This document shows, piece after piece, positions 27,601 to 36,580 of a DNA stretch of 64,000 nt; position 1 is the first letter of the stretch; every line of letters starts with the position of its first letter. Both the position numbers and the translations under genes were made by a program. The notes below the pieces were generated by a model that made no database searches, was not told where the DNA came from, and was given only the letters and a program-made list of their open reading frames with translations. The DNA comes from Oceanobacillus alkalisoli (GTDB lineage Bacteria > Bacillota > Bacilli > Bacillales > Amphibacillaceae). The stretch lies in NCBI RefSeq assembly GCF_021556485.1, contig NZ_JAKGBW010000017.1, forward strand, positions 32,790-96,789, in the 5' to 3' direction.

Positions 27601-27627
27601 TTGACTGTTCTGCTTTTGTGGTATAAT
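27601..27627 (+). promoter_or_regulatory. Promoter of the decayed acetyltransferase gene
   Basis: TTGACT (27601-27606) and TATAAT (27622-27627) are 15 bp apart, somewhat short of the ideal 17. They lie upstream of AGGGGGAG and an ATG. Confidence 0.45.
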
Positions 27628-27659
27628 AATCCCCAATAATTAAGTAGGGGGAGAAAGCG

Positions 27660-27843
27660 ATGGAAGTTCAAGATATATTTAGTAATTTGCCTACATTGGA
27701 ATCAGGGCGGCTTCGGTTAAGAAGAGTAAAACCAAACAGACTTGCAAGCGATGTACAGGTTACAATATGAAGGAACCCTACACAAGGCGCGGGTAATCAA
27801 GAGGAAGAATCAAGATATAAAAATGTATGCCATCATTCGTTAG
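27660..27843 (+). pseudogene. RimJ/RimL-type GNAT acetyltransferase remnant (internal deletion and frameshift)
   Basis: ATG 27660 follows AGGGGGAG and gives 36 codons: MEVQDIFSNLPTLESGRLRLRR is the N-terminus of ribosomal-protein-type acetyltransferases. The frame ends at TGA 27768. In the +1 frame from about 27755, LQYEGTLHKARVIKRKNQD followed by a KMYAIIR ending matches the C-terminal end of the same family, closed by TAG at 27841. The roughly 100 residues that should lie between, including the acetyl-CoA site, are gone. It is therefore a gene collapsed by internal deletion, not a small gene. Confidence 0.8.
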
Positions 27844-27865
27844 CTATTAAGTAACGATAGCATAA

Positions 27866-27904
27866 GGCTGGGACGTCCTAATCTTTGAAACATACGTCCC
27901 AGCC
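27866..27904. terminator. Hairpin between convergent units
   Basis: A perfect 11-bp stem (GGCTGGGACGT at 27866-27876 with ACGTCCCAGCC at 27894-27904). The T-run is poor in both directions, so its terminator strength is doubtful. Confidence 0.5.
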
Positions 27905-27907
27905 ATA

Positions 27908-28387
27908 TTATAATTTCTTAATGTACCAAGCATTACAAGCGTTATGCTCGGATCCGGAAAGCGGTTTTTCAAGCTTGATAAATCCGAACTTTTCATATAG
28001 CCGATTGGCAGCGGTAAGGGATTCGAATGTCTCCAAATAGCACTGGGAATAATGTTTGCCAGCAAATTCCAGTGCTGTTTGTATCAGCTTTTTGGCAATA
28101 CCTTGGCCCTTGGTAGCTGGAGCAAGGTAGAGTTTTTGCAGCTCTCCTATACCGGCATGATTGCCAAAGGGGCCAATGCCAACACCGCCAACCGCTTCAT
28201 CGTTTTCATCTGCAGCAACCCAATAGTTTGCAGCCGATTCTGCTTGATAAAATTGATAAAGCTCACCAAGATAGGGATCAAAATAAGCAGTCCCGGAAAT
28301 ATTTAACTTTTCAAACTCAAGTGATTGTTTAATGATTGCTTCGATTTTTTTATTGTCCTTTTCCTGGATAGTACGAATCCGCATCAT
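27908..28387 (-). CDS. GNAT family N-acetyltransferase
   Basis: The 159-residue single-domain acetyltransferase shows motif A as LQKLYLAPATKGQGIAKKL (about residues 84-102; R/Q-x-x-G-x-A acetyl-CoA loop) and motif B as LYEKFGFIKLEKP. The first strand is MRIRTIQEKDNKKI. Two ATG codons lie 3 bases apart at 28387 and 28384; AAAGGAG spacing slightly favours the second. It directly follows the GTPase gene (stop adjacent to this start). Substrate unknown. Confidence 0.85.
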   Translation of the reverse strand: MMRIRTIQEKDNKKIEAIIKQSLEFEKLNISGTAYFDPYLGELYQFYQAESAANYWVAADENDEAVGGVGIGPFGNHAGIGELQKLYLAPATKGQGIAKKLIQTALEFAGKHYSQCYLETFESLTAANRLYEKFGFIKLEKPLSGSEHNACNAWYIKKL

Positions 28388-29392
28388 TTAACTCCTTTGC
28401 TTTTTTTCTTTAAAGAAATCATACAAGGAGCCAAGTGTTTTCGCGTCTAGTTCGATATCATTTTCATAGGCGTATTTTACAGCATAGCCTAGCGCTAACG
28501 TCATCCCGCCTGCGATGCTTCCGCCAGCGACAGAGCCGGCACCTGGTATGAATTTAACAACTTGCCGGAATAACGTTTTCCCGATATTCCCAGTTATCGT
28601 CGCTAAGATTAACTCCTTCGCTTTTGCTTTTGATAAAGGTTTTTCATAAAGGATAGCAAGTCTTACCATCAGTCCAACCTGGATACCGGTTAAAGGTACA
28701 AAGTCAGAGCCGGGAATCGGTGCTGCTCCGACAGCTGTAGCAGATCCGGACGCTGTAAGGATCCATTTATTTGCTGTTGAAGATTTTTCTTTGATCAGCC
28801 GTGCAAATTGGACTTCTTTATGCTTTTTTTGCAGGATATCCAGAATTTCATTACGCAATTTATCGATATTCTCTCCGGTCCTTGAGGATATAGGCACCAC
28901 CTTGGACCGTGAGCTCGTATGTTTTTTAATATACCGGATGAGTCCAGGGATATCGTCTGCTGCATCAATTTTATTCAGAACGAACAGAATATCCTTATTC
29001 GCTTTTCGAATCGTTTCAAAGGAACGTAATTCACCTTCTGATAAAACGGTTCCTGCTGCGTTTAAGAAAAAGAGTACGACATCCGCTTCTTTATAAAATT
29101 TCAATGTTTCTTCCGAATGCTTTGCTTCAATATCATCTAAACCAGGGGTGTCGACAAAGATGATTTTATCGCGGTATACATAACGGTCGATATTGGTTGT
29201 TTCTCCTGGTTTTGCTCCGACTTCAGCAACTTCATCACCTATCAGCTGATTAATGGTTGATGACTTTCCGGTGTTGACGTCGCCGATCATCGCAAATAAA
29301 ATTTCTTTTTCAAGTTCTGCATTGACCTTTTCTGTTTCCTCTTCAAAAGCTTGATTAAAATCTTTTTCATTATATTGCTCCAAGCGAATCAC
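28388..29392 (-). CDS. Membrane-linked GTPase with C-terminal DUF697-like region
   Basis: The 334-residue protein has a GTPase domain with G1 GDVNTGKS (37-44), G3 DTPG (81-84) and G4 NKID (140-143). A second half (about 205-320) contains glycine/alanine-rich hydrophobic helices such as GAAPIPGSDFVPLTGIQVGL, as in DUF697/YcjF-type proteins that associate with membranes. The start is uncertain: GTG 29392 lies just one base after AAGGAG, while TTG 29383 is nine bases further on. It is the first gene of a two-gene unit with the GNAT. Role unknown; perhaps envelope or stress related. Confidence 0.85.
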   Translation of the reverse strand: MIRLEQYNEKDFNQAFEEETEKVNAELEKEILFAMIGDVNTGKSSTINQLIGDEVAEVGAKPGETTNIDRYVYRDKIIFVDTPGLDDIEAKHSEETLKFYKEADVVLFFLNAAGTVLSEGELRSFETIRKANKDILFVLNKIDAADDIPGLIRYIKKHTSSRSKVVPISSRTGENIDKLRNEILDILQKKHKEVQFARLIKEKSSTANKWILTASGSATAVGAAPIPGSDFVPLTGIQVGLMVRLAILYEKPLSKAKAKELILATITGNIGKTLFRQVVKFIPGAGSVAGGSIAGGMTLALGYAVKYAYENDIELDAKTLGSLYDFFKEKKQRS

Positions 29393-29509
29393 ACTCCTTT
29401 TTCTTATTTTAGCAAATTATTTATATTTAAGATAGAAATCATCGATCCTTGTCGAATCTTTGTGCTCGGTTTAAACTTGAATTACTATTAATGAAGGGAG
29501 AGATTAAAG

Positions 29510-30472
29510 TTGTATGTTATCGATACCCATTGTGATGCTTTATTAAAATTACAGATGGCAAAAAGACGTGTGGAATATGATGCGCCACTCCATTTTCGTA
29601 AATCAGCTGAATTGGGGACGAATTTGGAACGTTTAAAAACAGGCGGAGTCCGAGTGCAATTTTTCGCTATATTTATTCATCCTAGTATTCCGACGGATGA
29701 ACAATGGCAACATGCTCTGGAACAAGTCGATCTTTTTCATTCGGAAATTATCGGAAAAAATCCGGAGATGAAACATATTAAGAGTTTTACCGAAATAAAT
29801 CATTTAAAACAAGGAGAAATCGGTGCCGTTCTCACGCTCGAGGGTGCCGAGTGTATCGGGAATGATCTAATGAAACTTAAAACACTTTACCGACTTGGAG
29901 TATTATCAGTCGGATTGACATGGAATGATGCAAATCTTTGTGCTGATGGGGCAGGGGAAGTGCGCGGTGCTGGGCTGACAGCTTTCGGGAAAGAAGTTGT
30001 CGCGCTTAATAATGAAAACCGAATACTTACGGATGTTTCCCATTTATCTGATGCTGCTTTCTGGGATGTGCTTGAACATGCTCATTACCCGTTTGCCAGC
30101 CATTCCAATGCAAGGGCAATTTGCAACAACCAACGTAACCTTCCAGATGATGCAATACAAGCATTGATTGGAAAAGGCGGATTTATCCATACGGTTTTCA
30201 ATCCGCCATTTATTCGGGAAAATAGTACAAAAGCAACCATTTCCGATTTTATTAAACATATTGATCATCTATGTGCTCTGGGTGCGGAAAAACATATTGG
30301 CTTCGGTTCAGATTTTGATGGAATAAGCACTTTTATCGACAATCTATCCCATGCTGGCGAATACCAAAACTTAATAAATGGACTCCTTAAATTCTACTCG
30401 GAGGAAACCGTAAAAGGATTTGCTTATAACAACTTCATGAATCAAATTAAAAAAATAGAAGCCGAGGGGTAA
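29510..30472 (+). CDS. Membrane dipeptidase (renal dipeptidase family)
   Basis: The 320-residue zinc peptidase of the amidohydrolase fold splits dipeptides, often with D-residues. Metal-binding positions are seen in IDTHCDAL (His-x-Asp), LTLEGAEC (bridging Glu), TDVSHLS and ASHSNARAI (two His), and the substrate loop in FGSDFDGIS. The start is TTG 29510 behind GAAGGGAG, matching the family start at YVIDTHCD. No signal peptide is visible, so the enzyme is cytoplasmic. It stands alone. Confidence 0.9.
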   Translation: MYVIDTHCDALLKLQMAKRRVEYDAPLHFRKSAELGTNLERLKTGGVRVQFFAIFIHPSIPTDEQWQHALEQVDLFHSEIIGKNPEMKHIKSFTEINHLKQGEIGAVLTLEGAECIGNDLMKLKTLYRLGVLSVGLTWNDANLCADGAGEVRGAGLTAFGKEVVALNNENRILTDVSHLSDAAFWDVLEHAHYPFASHSNARAICNNQRNLPDDAIQALIGKGGFIHTVFNPPFIRENSTKATISDFIKHIDHLCALGAEKHIGFGSDFDGISTFIDNLSHAGEYQNLINGLLKFYSEETVKGFAYNNFMNQIKKIEAEG

Positions 30473-30484
30473 TCCCCAGTGCTT

Positions 30485-31342
30485 CTATAGTTTTTGACCG
30501 TAATATTTATCAATTGAAAAGCCGCGACCGAGAATTTCAGAAGCGTTCAGAAAGATAACGAATGCATTTGGGGTTTCTTTTTGCAGGATTTTCTTTAATT
30601 CGACAGCTTCATGTTGTTCCGTTACACATAACAACATCGTTTTATCCTGATTCGAATAACCACCGACCGTACGGACTTTCGTTAATCCCCGGTCAATTTC
30701 CTCTTTAATGATCCGCTGAATTTTCTCTTCTTCCTCACTAATAATAAGAATGAGTTTCGTCGCAGAAGTCCGGAGCTGAACAAAGTCGATAGCCTTACTC
30801 GATATGAAAATGGTCATTAAGGCGAATAATGTCAGTTCTAAACTGAAAACGAATATGGAAGTGATAACAACAAATCCATCGACAAGCAGCTGGGCATAGC
30901 CGCTTGAAAGATTCGTGAACCGTTTCATAATTTGCGCTAAAGCAGCGGTTCCGCCAGTAGAACCATTCCCTTTATACACAATGCCAAGTCCGGCACCGAG
31001 AAGGATCCCGCCGTAAACTGCACCGAGTAATGGGTTCGTAATTGTGAGCGTAATATCCTGAGTTAAATAGATGATAAAAGGAACCCAAAATGTCCCAGCC
31101 AACGTTTTTAATCCAAAGTCACTTCCCATCGTAAGCCAGCCAATTAGGAAAATCGGAATGTTTATTGCGATTTGCGTAAAGGCAGGGCTAAGCTCATACA
31201 TTTCAAAGAGCAAGGTAGCTACCCCAGAAATTCCACCTGCAGCAAGCTTTGCAGGAAGTAAAAACATATTGTAGGTTACTCCGACAATTGTTGCACCAAG
31301 AATAATATAGAAATACTGAATAAGTTGATTTTGATTTTGCAT
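30485..31342 (-). CDS. YitT family membrane protein (DUF161/DUF2179)
   Basis: The roughly 285-residue protein has about five membrane helices, with NMFLLPAKLAAGGISGVATLL and GNGSTGGTAALAQIMKR as the YitT hallmarks, then a cytoplasmic DUF2179 domain (about 200-285) with RTVGGYSNQDKTMLLCVT. The family is widespread in Firmicutes; a transport role is suspected but unproven. The start is taken as ATG 31342; a TTG one codon earlier at 31345 is closer to AAAGGA. It is a single gene. Confidence 0.88.
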   Translation of the reverse strand: MQNQNQLIQYFYIILGATIVGVTYNMFLLPAKLAAGGISGVATLLFEMYELSPAFTQIAINIPIFLIGWLTMGSDFGLKTLAGTFWVPFIIYLTQDITLTITNPLLGAVYGGILLGAGLGIVYKGNGSTGGTAALAQIMKRFTNLSSGYAQLLVDGFVVITSIFVFSLELTLFALMTIFISSKAIDFVQLRTSATKLILIISEEEEKIQRIIKEEIDRGLTKVRTVGGYSNQDKTMLLCVTEQHEAVELKKILQKETPNAFVIFLNASEILGRGFSIDKYYGQKL

Positions 31343-31424
31343 CAAAGTGTTTCCTTTCTAATTATAATGACCGTTTCTACTTTATCATTCGTAGAGCAAA
31401 GCGTAAATAGTCAGAGGAGAGAAA

Positions 31425-31455
31425 TAAAAAAATCTCCAGCATAAAGGCTGGAGAT
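31425..31455 (-). terminator. Terminator of ilvE
   Basis: On the minus strand a 9-bp stem (ATCTCCAGC with GCTGGAGAT around a 6-base loop) is followed by a T-run. It lies just beyond the ilvE stop. Confidence 0.88.
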
Positions 31456-31465
31456 GAATGATTAT

Positions 31466-32560
31466 TTATTGATTTACTTTTGCTTTTTCTGTTACAGGTA
31501 CATTCCAGTTGAATGGGTCATCAAGTTTTCCGTATTGGATTCCGGTTATCGTATCATAAATTTTCTTAGAGATTTCACCGGTTTCGCCATCGTTGATACG
31601 ATATTCTTTACCATTCCAGCTAAGCATGCCGATTGGTGAAATAACTGCTGCTGTCCCGGAGCCGAAAGCTTCTTCCAGCGTACCGTCCGCGTGAGCATCA
31701 GCAAGCTCCTGCATACTCACTCTGCGTTCAGATACCGGAATGTTCCAATGTTTCAGCAATTGAATAACAGAGTCACGAGTCACCCCTGGTAAAATACTGC
31801 CATTTAATGCAGGCGTAATTACTTCTCCATTGATTTTAAAGAATACGTTCATACTGCCGACTTCTTCAATATATTTTCTTTCGACCCCATCAAGCCAAAG
31901 TACTTGAGAATAGCCATCCTTCGCTACGTCTTCCTGGCCTTTTAGCCCTGCTGCGTAGTTTCCGCCTGTCTTCGCCTCACCTGTTCCACCTTTTACAGCA
32001 CGGACAAATTTGCTTTCAACTGCGATTTTTACAGGATTGATACCTTCTTTGTAATAGGAACCTACTGGTGAAAGAATGATGATGAATTTATAATTTCGAG
32101 ATGGTGCGACACCTAGAAACGGTTCCGTTGCAATGATAAACGGACGAATATAGAGGGAAGTACCATCTGCATCCGGCACCCAATCCTTATCGATTTCAAC
32201 TAGTTTTATTAATGCTTTCAAGACAAACTCTTCGTCAATTTCTGGAATAACAAGTCGTTCATTGGATTTATTCATACGTTCAAAGTTTTTACTTGGACGG
32301 AATAGTTGAACCTCATCCGATTCCGTGCGAAATGCTTTTAATCCTTCAAAAACCGATTGGCCGTAATGGAATACCATGGCGGAAGGGTCAACCGTAAGCG
32401 GCTGATATGGTAGAATTTTAGCATTATGCCACCCGAGCTCATCGGAATAATCCATTACAAACATATGATCCGTAAAAGCCCTGCCAAATTCTAATTGATC
32501 AGTCATAGGTTTTTCCTTAGGTGCGGTGTTCTTCTCGACTTGTATTGACTGTACTTCCAT
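31466..32560 (-). CDS. ilvE: Branched-chain amino acid aminotransferase IlvE
   Basis: IlvE makes the last transamination of leucine, isoleucine and valine. The 364-residue fold-type IV PLP enzyme has VFHYGQSVFEGLKAFR near the N-terminus, the PLP-lysine block GGTGEAKTGGNYAAGL (about 190-205) and EVGSMNVFFKING, and ends GIQYGKLDDPF. Its length fits the eukaryote-like/BCAT2 type seen in Bacillaceae. The start is the ATG at 32560 after AAGGAGATAGAG. It is separated from the ilv-leu operon, with its own promoter at 32595-32623. Confidence 0.94.
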   Translation of the reverse strand: MEVQSIQVEKNTAPKEKPMTDQLEFGRAFTDHMFVMDYSDELGWHNAKILPYQPLTVDPSAMVFHYGQSVFEGLKAFRTESDEVQLFRPSKNFERMNKSNERLVIPEIDEEFVLKALIKLVEIDKDWVPDADGTSLYIRPFIIATEPFLGVAPSRNYKFIIILSPVGSYYKEGINPVKIAVESKFVRAVKGGTGEAKTGGNYAAGLKGQEDVAKDGYSQVLWLDGVERKYIEEVGSMNVFFKINGEVITPALNGSILPGVTRDSVIQLLKHWNIPVSERRVSMQELADAHADGTLEEAFGSGTAAVISPIGMLSWNGKEYRINDGETGEISKKIYDTITGIQYGKLDDPFNWNVPVTEKAKVNQ

Positions 32561-32594
32561 ATCTCTATCTCCTTATTCAACAAAGTTTCCCTTA

Positions 32595-32623
32595 ATGATA
32601 AGCGATTTTTCAGATTTTAGCAA
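32595..32623 (-). promoter_or_regulatory. ilvE promoter
   Basis: On the minus strand TTGCTA (32618-32623) and TATCAT (32595-32600) are 17 bp apart, a fair sigma-A promoter ending about 35 bp before the start codon. Confidence 0.5.
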
Positions 32624-32771
32624 GAGAATTTTTTGACTCTTTATTTTTTTGAGTCATCGGCGGATCTCAAGGATATTTTGTATCCTTTTGTTGGGGGTGA
32701 TTGTTTTATGACAGTATCAGTATGTGCCAGCCCAACTGAATAAAGTTCCGTTTTATGCTAAAGTAAGGTTA
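32624..32771. other. Gene-free stretch upstream of ilvE with small palindromes
   Basis: TGACTC and GAGTCA (about 32634-32656) form mirrored arms around an A/T-rich centre, and AAGGATA/TATCCTT (about 32671-32690) forms a second small hairpin. No coding frame is supported. TAAGGTTA at 32764-32771 is the left direct repeat of the adjacent mobile element. Confidence 0.45.
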
Positions 32772-33271
32772 CCCAACTAGCGTACCCTAAAAAGCTAATC
32801 ACTCTCATTCAGCGTAAGTATCCGAAACTGAAACTCTCTTTTGGAGGTCCGCAGTCCAGACACCTCTCGCACCTGCTGAGTGGCCGGCAAGCCTCCTCGC
32901 GCTATCGCGCTGCGGGGTCTCGCCAGGCCTATCCTCCCGCAGGAGTCTCGAGGTGTCTGGACTGCTTAGTGGAAAGGTCAAATTTTGAACGCTATTTGAT
33001 ATTCCTGGAATATAACCTGTATTGAGACGGATTAACTTCTATTTATCATAACAATCTTACCAGTTTAGTTGCCCGGTGGACGGTGACTCCTGCGGGAACA
33101 GCACGAGCCTGGAGACCCCTTAGTGCTCAGCCCGAGGAGCTCCGGCAGTGCCCAAGGATGCGCATCCGTCCACCGGGCAACTGAACGGCGATTAGAACTC
33201 CAGTCTAGAGAATGAGTAAATCACTCACGCTGAATGAAAGCGATTGGGAATTTTTAGGTGTGAAAGTTGGG
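32772..33271. mobile_element. Composite miniature inverted-repeat element, family R1, copy 2 (complete, with 8-bp target duplication)
   Basis: The 500-bp element begins CCCAACT and ends AGTTGGG, with about 50 bp of imperfect terminal inverted repeat running inward to TCATTCAGCGT. The direct repeat TAAGGTTA sits immediately outside both ends (32764-32771 and 33272-33279), as expected for target duplication. Inside are module A (32852-32964, arms CAGTCCAGACACCT/AGGTGTCTGGACTG) and module B (33063-33186, arms TAGTTGCCCGGTGGACGG and complement). The order is reversed relative to copy 1 at 24461. No transposase is encoded, so it would need one in trans. It lies 34 bp before the HAD hydrolase start. 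Confidence 0.85.
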
Positions 33272-33305
33272 TAAGGTTAGTTTACTTGAGTTGAAGGGAG
33301 AACGA

Positions 33306-34097
33306 ATGGTGATTAAGACGATTGTATTTGATTTGGATGATACGTTGCTCTGGGATGAAAAAAGTGTGCAAGATGCGTTTGCAGCTACGTGTAAAGTAGC
33401 ACAGGAAAAGTACGATTTAGATCCAGTAGAACTGGAGAAATGTGTGCGGGCAAATGCAAGAGAAATTTATGCATCGTATCCTACATATGAATTTACACAG
33501 ATGATTGGCATTAATCCGTTTGAAGGATTATGGGGCGAGTTCCCGGATGAAGGCGGCATGTTCCCGGAACTACGTAAAATTGTTCCGGAATATCGGAAAG
33601 AAGCGTGGACAAGAGGTCTCAAAGATCTTGGTATTGATGATGTAGTATTTGGTGCCGAGCTCGGCGAAACGTTCCCGAAAGCAAGGAAAACAACGGCGAA
33701 GCTTTATGACGATACATTACAATTACTCGAGTGCCTGCAAGGGAAATATGAACTTGTTTTATTAACGAACGGTTCACCTGCCTTGCAGAATATCAAGCTT
33801 GATTTAACACCTGAGCTTGTACCGTATTTCGAACAAATTATTATTTCCGGTGCTTTTGGCAAAGGAAAGCCGGATGTAGCGATTTTTGAACATGTATTGG
33901 AACTTATCGAAAAAGATAAACAGGAAGTCATCATGGTTGGAGATAATTTGAACACAGATATACTTGGAGCAGTACAAACGGGAATCACTTCCGTCTGGAT
34001 CAACCGTAAAGATGCTAAACCTGAGAAAGTCAAACCTCACTATGAAATCAACGAACTTATGGACCTTTTACCGCTGCTGGAGAAGATAAATAATTAA
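33306..34097 (+). CDS. HAD-superfamily hydrolase (YsaA-like)
   Basis: The 263-residue phosphatase has motif [11 protein letters not shown], motif II LLTNGSP, motif III lysine in [10 protein letters not shown] and motif [14 protein letters not shown], with an alpha-helical cap inserted after motif I (about residues 17-115). It resembles the YsaA group, which includes phosphoserine-phosphatase-like enzymes; the substrate is not certain. The start is ATG 33306 behind GAAGGGAG; a frame opening at 33267 has no site and would lie at the edge of the inserted element. A strong terminator follows. Confidence 0.88.
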   Translation: MVIKTIVFDLDDTLLWDEKSVQDAFAATCKVAQEKYDLDPVELEKCVRANAREIYASYPTYEFTQMIGINPFEGLWGEFPDEGGMFPELRKIVPEYRKEAWTRGLKDLGIDDVVFGAELGETFPKARKTTAKLYDDTLQLLECLQGKYELVLLTNGSPALQNIKLDLTPELVPYFEQIIISGAFGKGKPDVAIFEHVLELIEKDKQEVIMVGDNLNTDILGAVQTGITSVWINRKDAKPEKVKPHYEINELMDLLPLLEKINN

Positions 34098-34103
34098 GTA
34101 TTG

Positions 34104-34136
34104 CCCCTTTGGTTGTCCGATCCAAAGGGGTTTTTT
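34104..34136 (+). terminator. Strong terminator after the HAD gene
   Basis: CCCCTTTGG (34104-34112) pairs with CCAAAGGGG (34122-34130), followed by six T. Confidence 0.92.
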
Positions 34137-34175
34137 AGGAAAATAATATTTTAAAGTATTTTCTGCGTTGACCGC

Positions 34176-34580
34176 TTAGTTAAACACCATACCACCATCC
34201 GTGAGAATATTTTGACCAGTAATATAATCAGAATCTGAAGAAGCGAGGAAAGAAACAAGGTTTGCTACATCTTCTGGAGTTTGAGAACGGCCAAGTGCAA
34301 TTCCTTCCGTGAATTTCGCAAATGCTTCTCCCTTCTTCGTCCCCATATGTTCCATCATCTTTTCATCCAGCCGTTCCCACATACCCGTTCCTACGATACC
34401 AGGATAATAGGAGTTGACCGTAATTTTATGGGGGGCTAATTCTTTCGCTGTTTCCTCTAGTACAGATTCATTCACATCACTTAATACGACACGAAAACCA
34501 TCACTTGCTAAACGTGATGCTAATTCTTTTCCAATTCCTTGTGCCGCTCCTGTGATTACTACTGCTTTTTTTTCACTCAT
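34176..34580 (-). pseudogene. Short-chain dehydrogenase remnant (acetoin/diacetyl-reductase type) with internal deletion
   Basis: The frame is intact but only 134 codons long where the family has about 255. Residues 1-47 are the cofactor-binding start ([14 protein letters not shown] and the Asp of VLSDVNE). The next residues, [20 protein letters not shown], belong near residue 165 of the family, followed by a normal C-terminus ([22 protein letters not shown]). The missing piece holds the catalytic Ser, Tyr and Lys, so the product cannot be an active oxidoreductase. The C-terminal half resembles acetoin/diacetyl reductases (BudC/ButA). A deletion between similar AAAGAA-type sequences is the likely cause. 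Confidence 0.8.
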
Positions 34581-34794
34581 ATTCTGTTCCTTCTTGGTAT
34601 TCGAATAATTATTTCCTGATTACGATTGGAATTCATTATGATTATATTCTTTGTAGTAATTCGGATAATATGTATTTGCAAACGTTATGTTATGACACAT
34701 TCATCCGTAACCAAAAAATATTTATTAATTTGTCGAAAATGTTAATTTACCCGGTTTTTTGAGCCTATTTTATAGCGAAAAACAAATTAATACA

Positions 34795-34823
34795 TTGAAC
34801 TATTTGAAAATTAATCTTATAAT
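34795..34823 (+). promoter_or_regulatory. ilvD promoter with overlapping CodY-like box
   Basis: TTGAAC (34795-34800), a 17-bp spacer and a perfect TATAAT (34818-34823). AACTATTTGAAAATT at 34798-34812 differs from the CodY consensus (AATTTTCWGAAAATT) at three positions and covers the -35 and spacer, a position that would block RNA polymerase. A weaker match lies at 34727-34741. Confidence 0.7.
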
Positions 34824-34850
34824 GATTCGAAAATGAAAGGTGGAGAAGGT

Positions 34851-36533
34851 ATGTCAAAGGATCTAAGAATTAAGAGTCAGGCATTTGATGGGAAAATGCG
34901 TTCACCGAACCGGGCGATGCTTCGGGCGGTAGGTCTTACCGATGAAGACTTTAAAAAACCGATGGTCGGTGTTGCAGATACAGAAAGTGATGTCACACCA
35001 TGTAACGTACATCTCGGAGCATTAGCTAAAGAAGCAAGAGAGGGTGTACGTGAGGCAGGAGCAGTTCCGTTCTTGTTCCATACGATTACTGTTTCTGACG
35101 GAATTTCGATGGGTACACAAGGCATGCGCTACTCGCTTCCGAGCCGGGAGATTATCGCTGACTCGATTGAAACAGTTGTCGGAGCGGAAAATATGGACGG
35201 ACTTGTCGCGTTTGGAGGATGTGATAAGAACATTCCGGGCTGTATGATCGCAATAGCTAACGCGGAAATTCCATCTGTCTTCGTTTACGGAGGAACAATT
35301 GCACCGGGTAATCTGAACGGAAAAGATATCGACCTCGTATCTGTCTTCGAAGGTGTCGGGAAAAATAATAAAGGGGACATCAGTGACGAAGAGCTAAAAC
35401 AAATCGAATGTGCTGCTTGTCCAGGTGCTGGGTCTTGTGGTGGAATGTACACTGCAAACACGATGGCATCAGCGGTTGAAGCGTTAGGTATGAGTTTACC
35501 AGGAAGCTCTTCCCACCCTGCAGTATCGAAAGAGAAGGGCGTTGACTCGAAGGAAGCAGGCCGTGCTGTATATAATCTGATTGAGAAACGGATTTTCCCG
35601 AAAGATATTATGACGAAAGAAGCATTTGAAAATGCTATTACCCTAGTTATGGCACTTGGTGGCTCAACGAACGCAATTCTACACTTACTTGCGATCGCTC
35701 ATGCAATTGAAGTCGACCTTACGATTGATGACTTCGCACGTATCCAGAAAAAAGTCCCTCATATTGCCGACTTGAAGCCGAGCGGAAGATTCGTTTTCCA
35801 AGACTTATACAACGTTGGCGGGGTTCAGGCAGTCATGAAGATGCTACTGGAAAACGGCTACCTACATGGAGATTGCTTAACTGTAACTGGAAAAACATTA
35901 GCAGAAAACTTGAAAGATGTTCCGGATTTGACAGAAGGACAAGAGGTAATTACGCCGCTTGACAATCCGAAACGTAAAGATGGACCACTGGTCGTTCTGA
36001 AAGGAAATCTATCACCAGAAGGTTCGGTTGCGAAACTGTCGGGAGTTAAAGTAAAACAACATACTGGTCCAGCACGTGTCTTTAACACCGAGGAAGAAGC
36101 GACACAAGCTGTGATAGAAGATAGAATCAATGAAGGCGACGTGTTAATTATCCGTTATGTCGGACCAAAAGGCGGACCAGGAATGCCGGAGATGCTATCC
36201 CTTTCTAGTATTCTAGTAGGGAAAGGCCTTGGTGAAAAAGTTGCCCTCTTAACAGATGGGCGCTTCTCTGGTGGAACCCACGGGCTTGTAATTGGTCACA
36301 TTGCACCAGAAGCACAAGTCGGAGGGCCGATTGCGCTAGTTGAAGAAGGCGATTCCGTCACGATCGATACAGTGAACATGGAGCTGACTTTTGAAGTGAG
36401 CGAAGAAGAACTTGAGACCCGTCGCAGCAAGTGGGTTGCACCACCACTTTACAAAAAAGGTGCCTTAGGGAAATACGCACATAATGTTACAAGCGCCTCA
36501 AAAGGTGCAGTCACTGATTACTTAAATAGATAA
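34851..36533 (+). CDS. ilvD: Dihydroxy-acid dehydratase IlvD
   Basis: IlvD dehydrates dihydroxy acids in valine and isoleucine synthesis. The 560-residue iron-sulfur enzyme shows [15 protein letters not shown], the cluster Cys region [16 protein letters not shown], the second and third cysteines in [12 protein letters not shown] and [17 protein letters not shown], and the C-terminal [12 protein letters not shown]. The start is ATG 34851 behind AAAGGTGGAG; an in-frame GTG at 34833 overlaps this site. It has its own promoter and terminator upstream of the ilv-leu operon, a common Bacillaceae arrangement. Confidence 0.96.
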   Translation: MSKDLRIKSQAFDGKMRSPNRAMLRAVGLTDEDFKKPMVGVADTESDVTPCNVHLGALAKEAREGVREAGAVPFLFHTITVSDGISMGTQGMRYSLPSREIIADSIETVVGAENMDGLVAFGGCDKNIPGCMIAIANAEIPSVFVYGGTIAPGNLNGKDIDLVSVFEGVGKNNKGDISDEELKQIECAACPGAGSCGGMYTANTMASAVEALGMSLPGSSSHPAVSKEKGVDSKEAGRAVYNLIEKRIFPKDIMTKEAFENAITLVMALGGSTNAILHLLAIAHAIEVDLTIDDFARIQKKVPHIADLKPSGRFVFQDLYNVGGVQAVMKMLLENGYLHGDCLTVTGKTLAENLKDVPDLTEGQEVITPLDNPKRKDGPLVVLKGNLSPEGSVAKLSGVKVKQHTGPARVFNTEEEATQAVIEDRINEGDVLIIRYVGPKGGPGMPEMLSLSSILVGKGLGEKVALLTDGRFSGGTHGLVIGHIAPEAQVGGPIALVEEGDSVTIDTVNMELTFEVSEEELETRRSKWVAPPLYKKGALGKYAHNVTSASKGAVTDYLNR

Positions 36534-36541
36534 CCAACCTG

Positions 36542-36574
36542 AAAATGATCCGGTAATCCCCGGGTCATTTTTTT
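36542..36574 (+). terminator. Terminator of ilvD
   Basis: AATGATCCGG pairs with CCGGGTCATT (one G-T pair), followed by a T-run. Confidence 0.85.
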
Positions 36575-36580
36575 CGTGTT

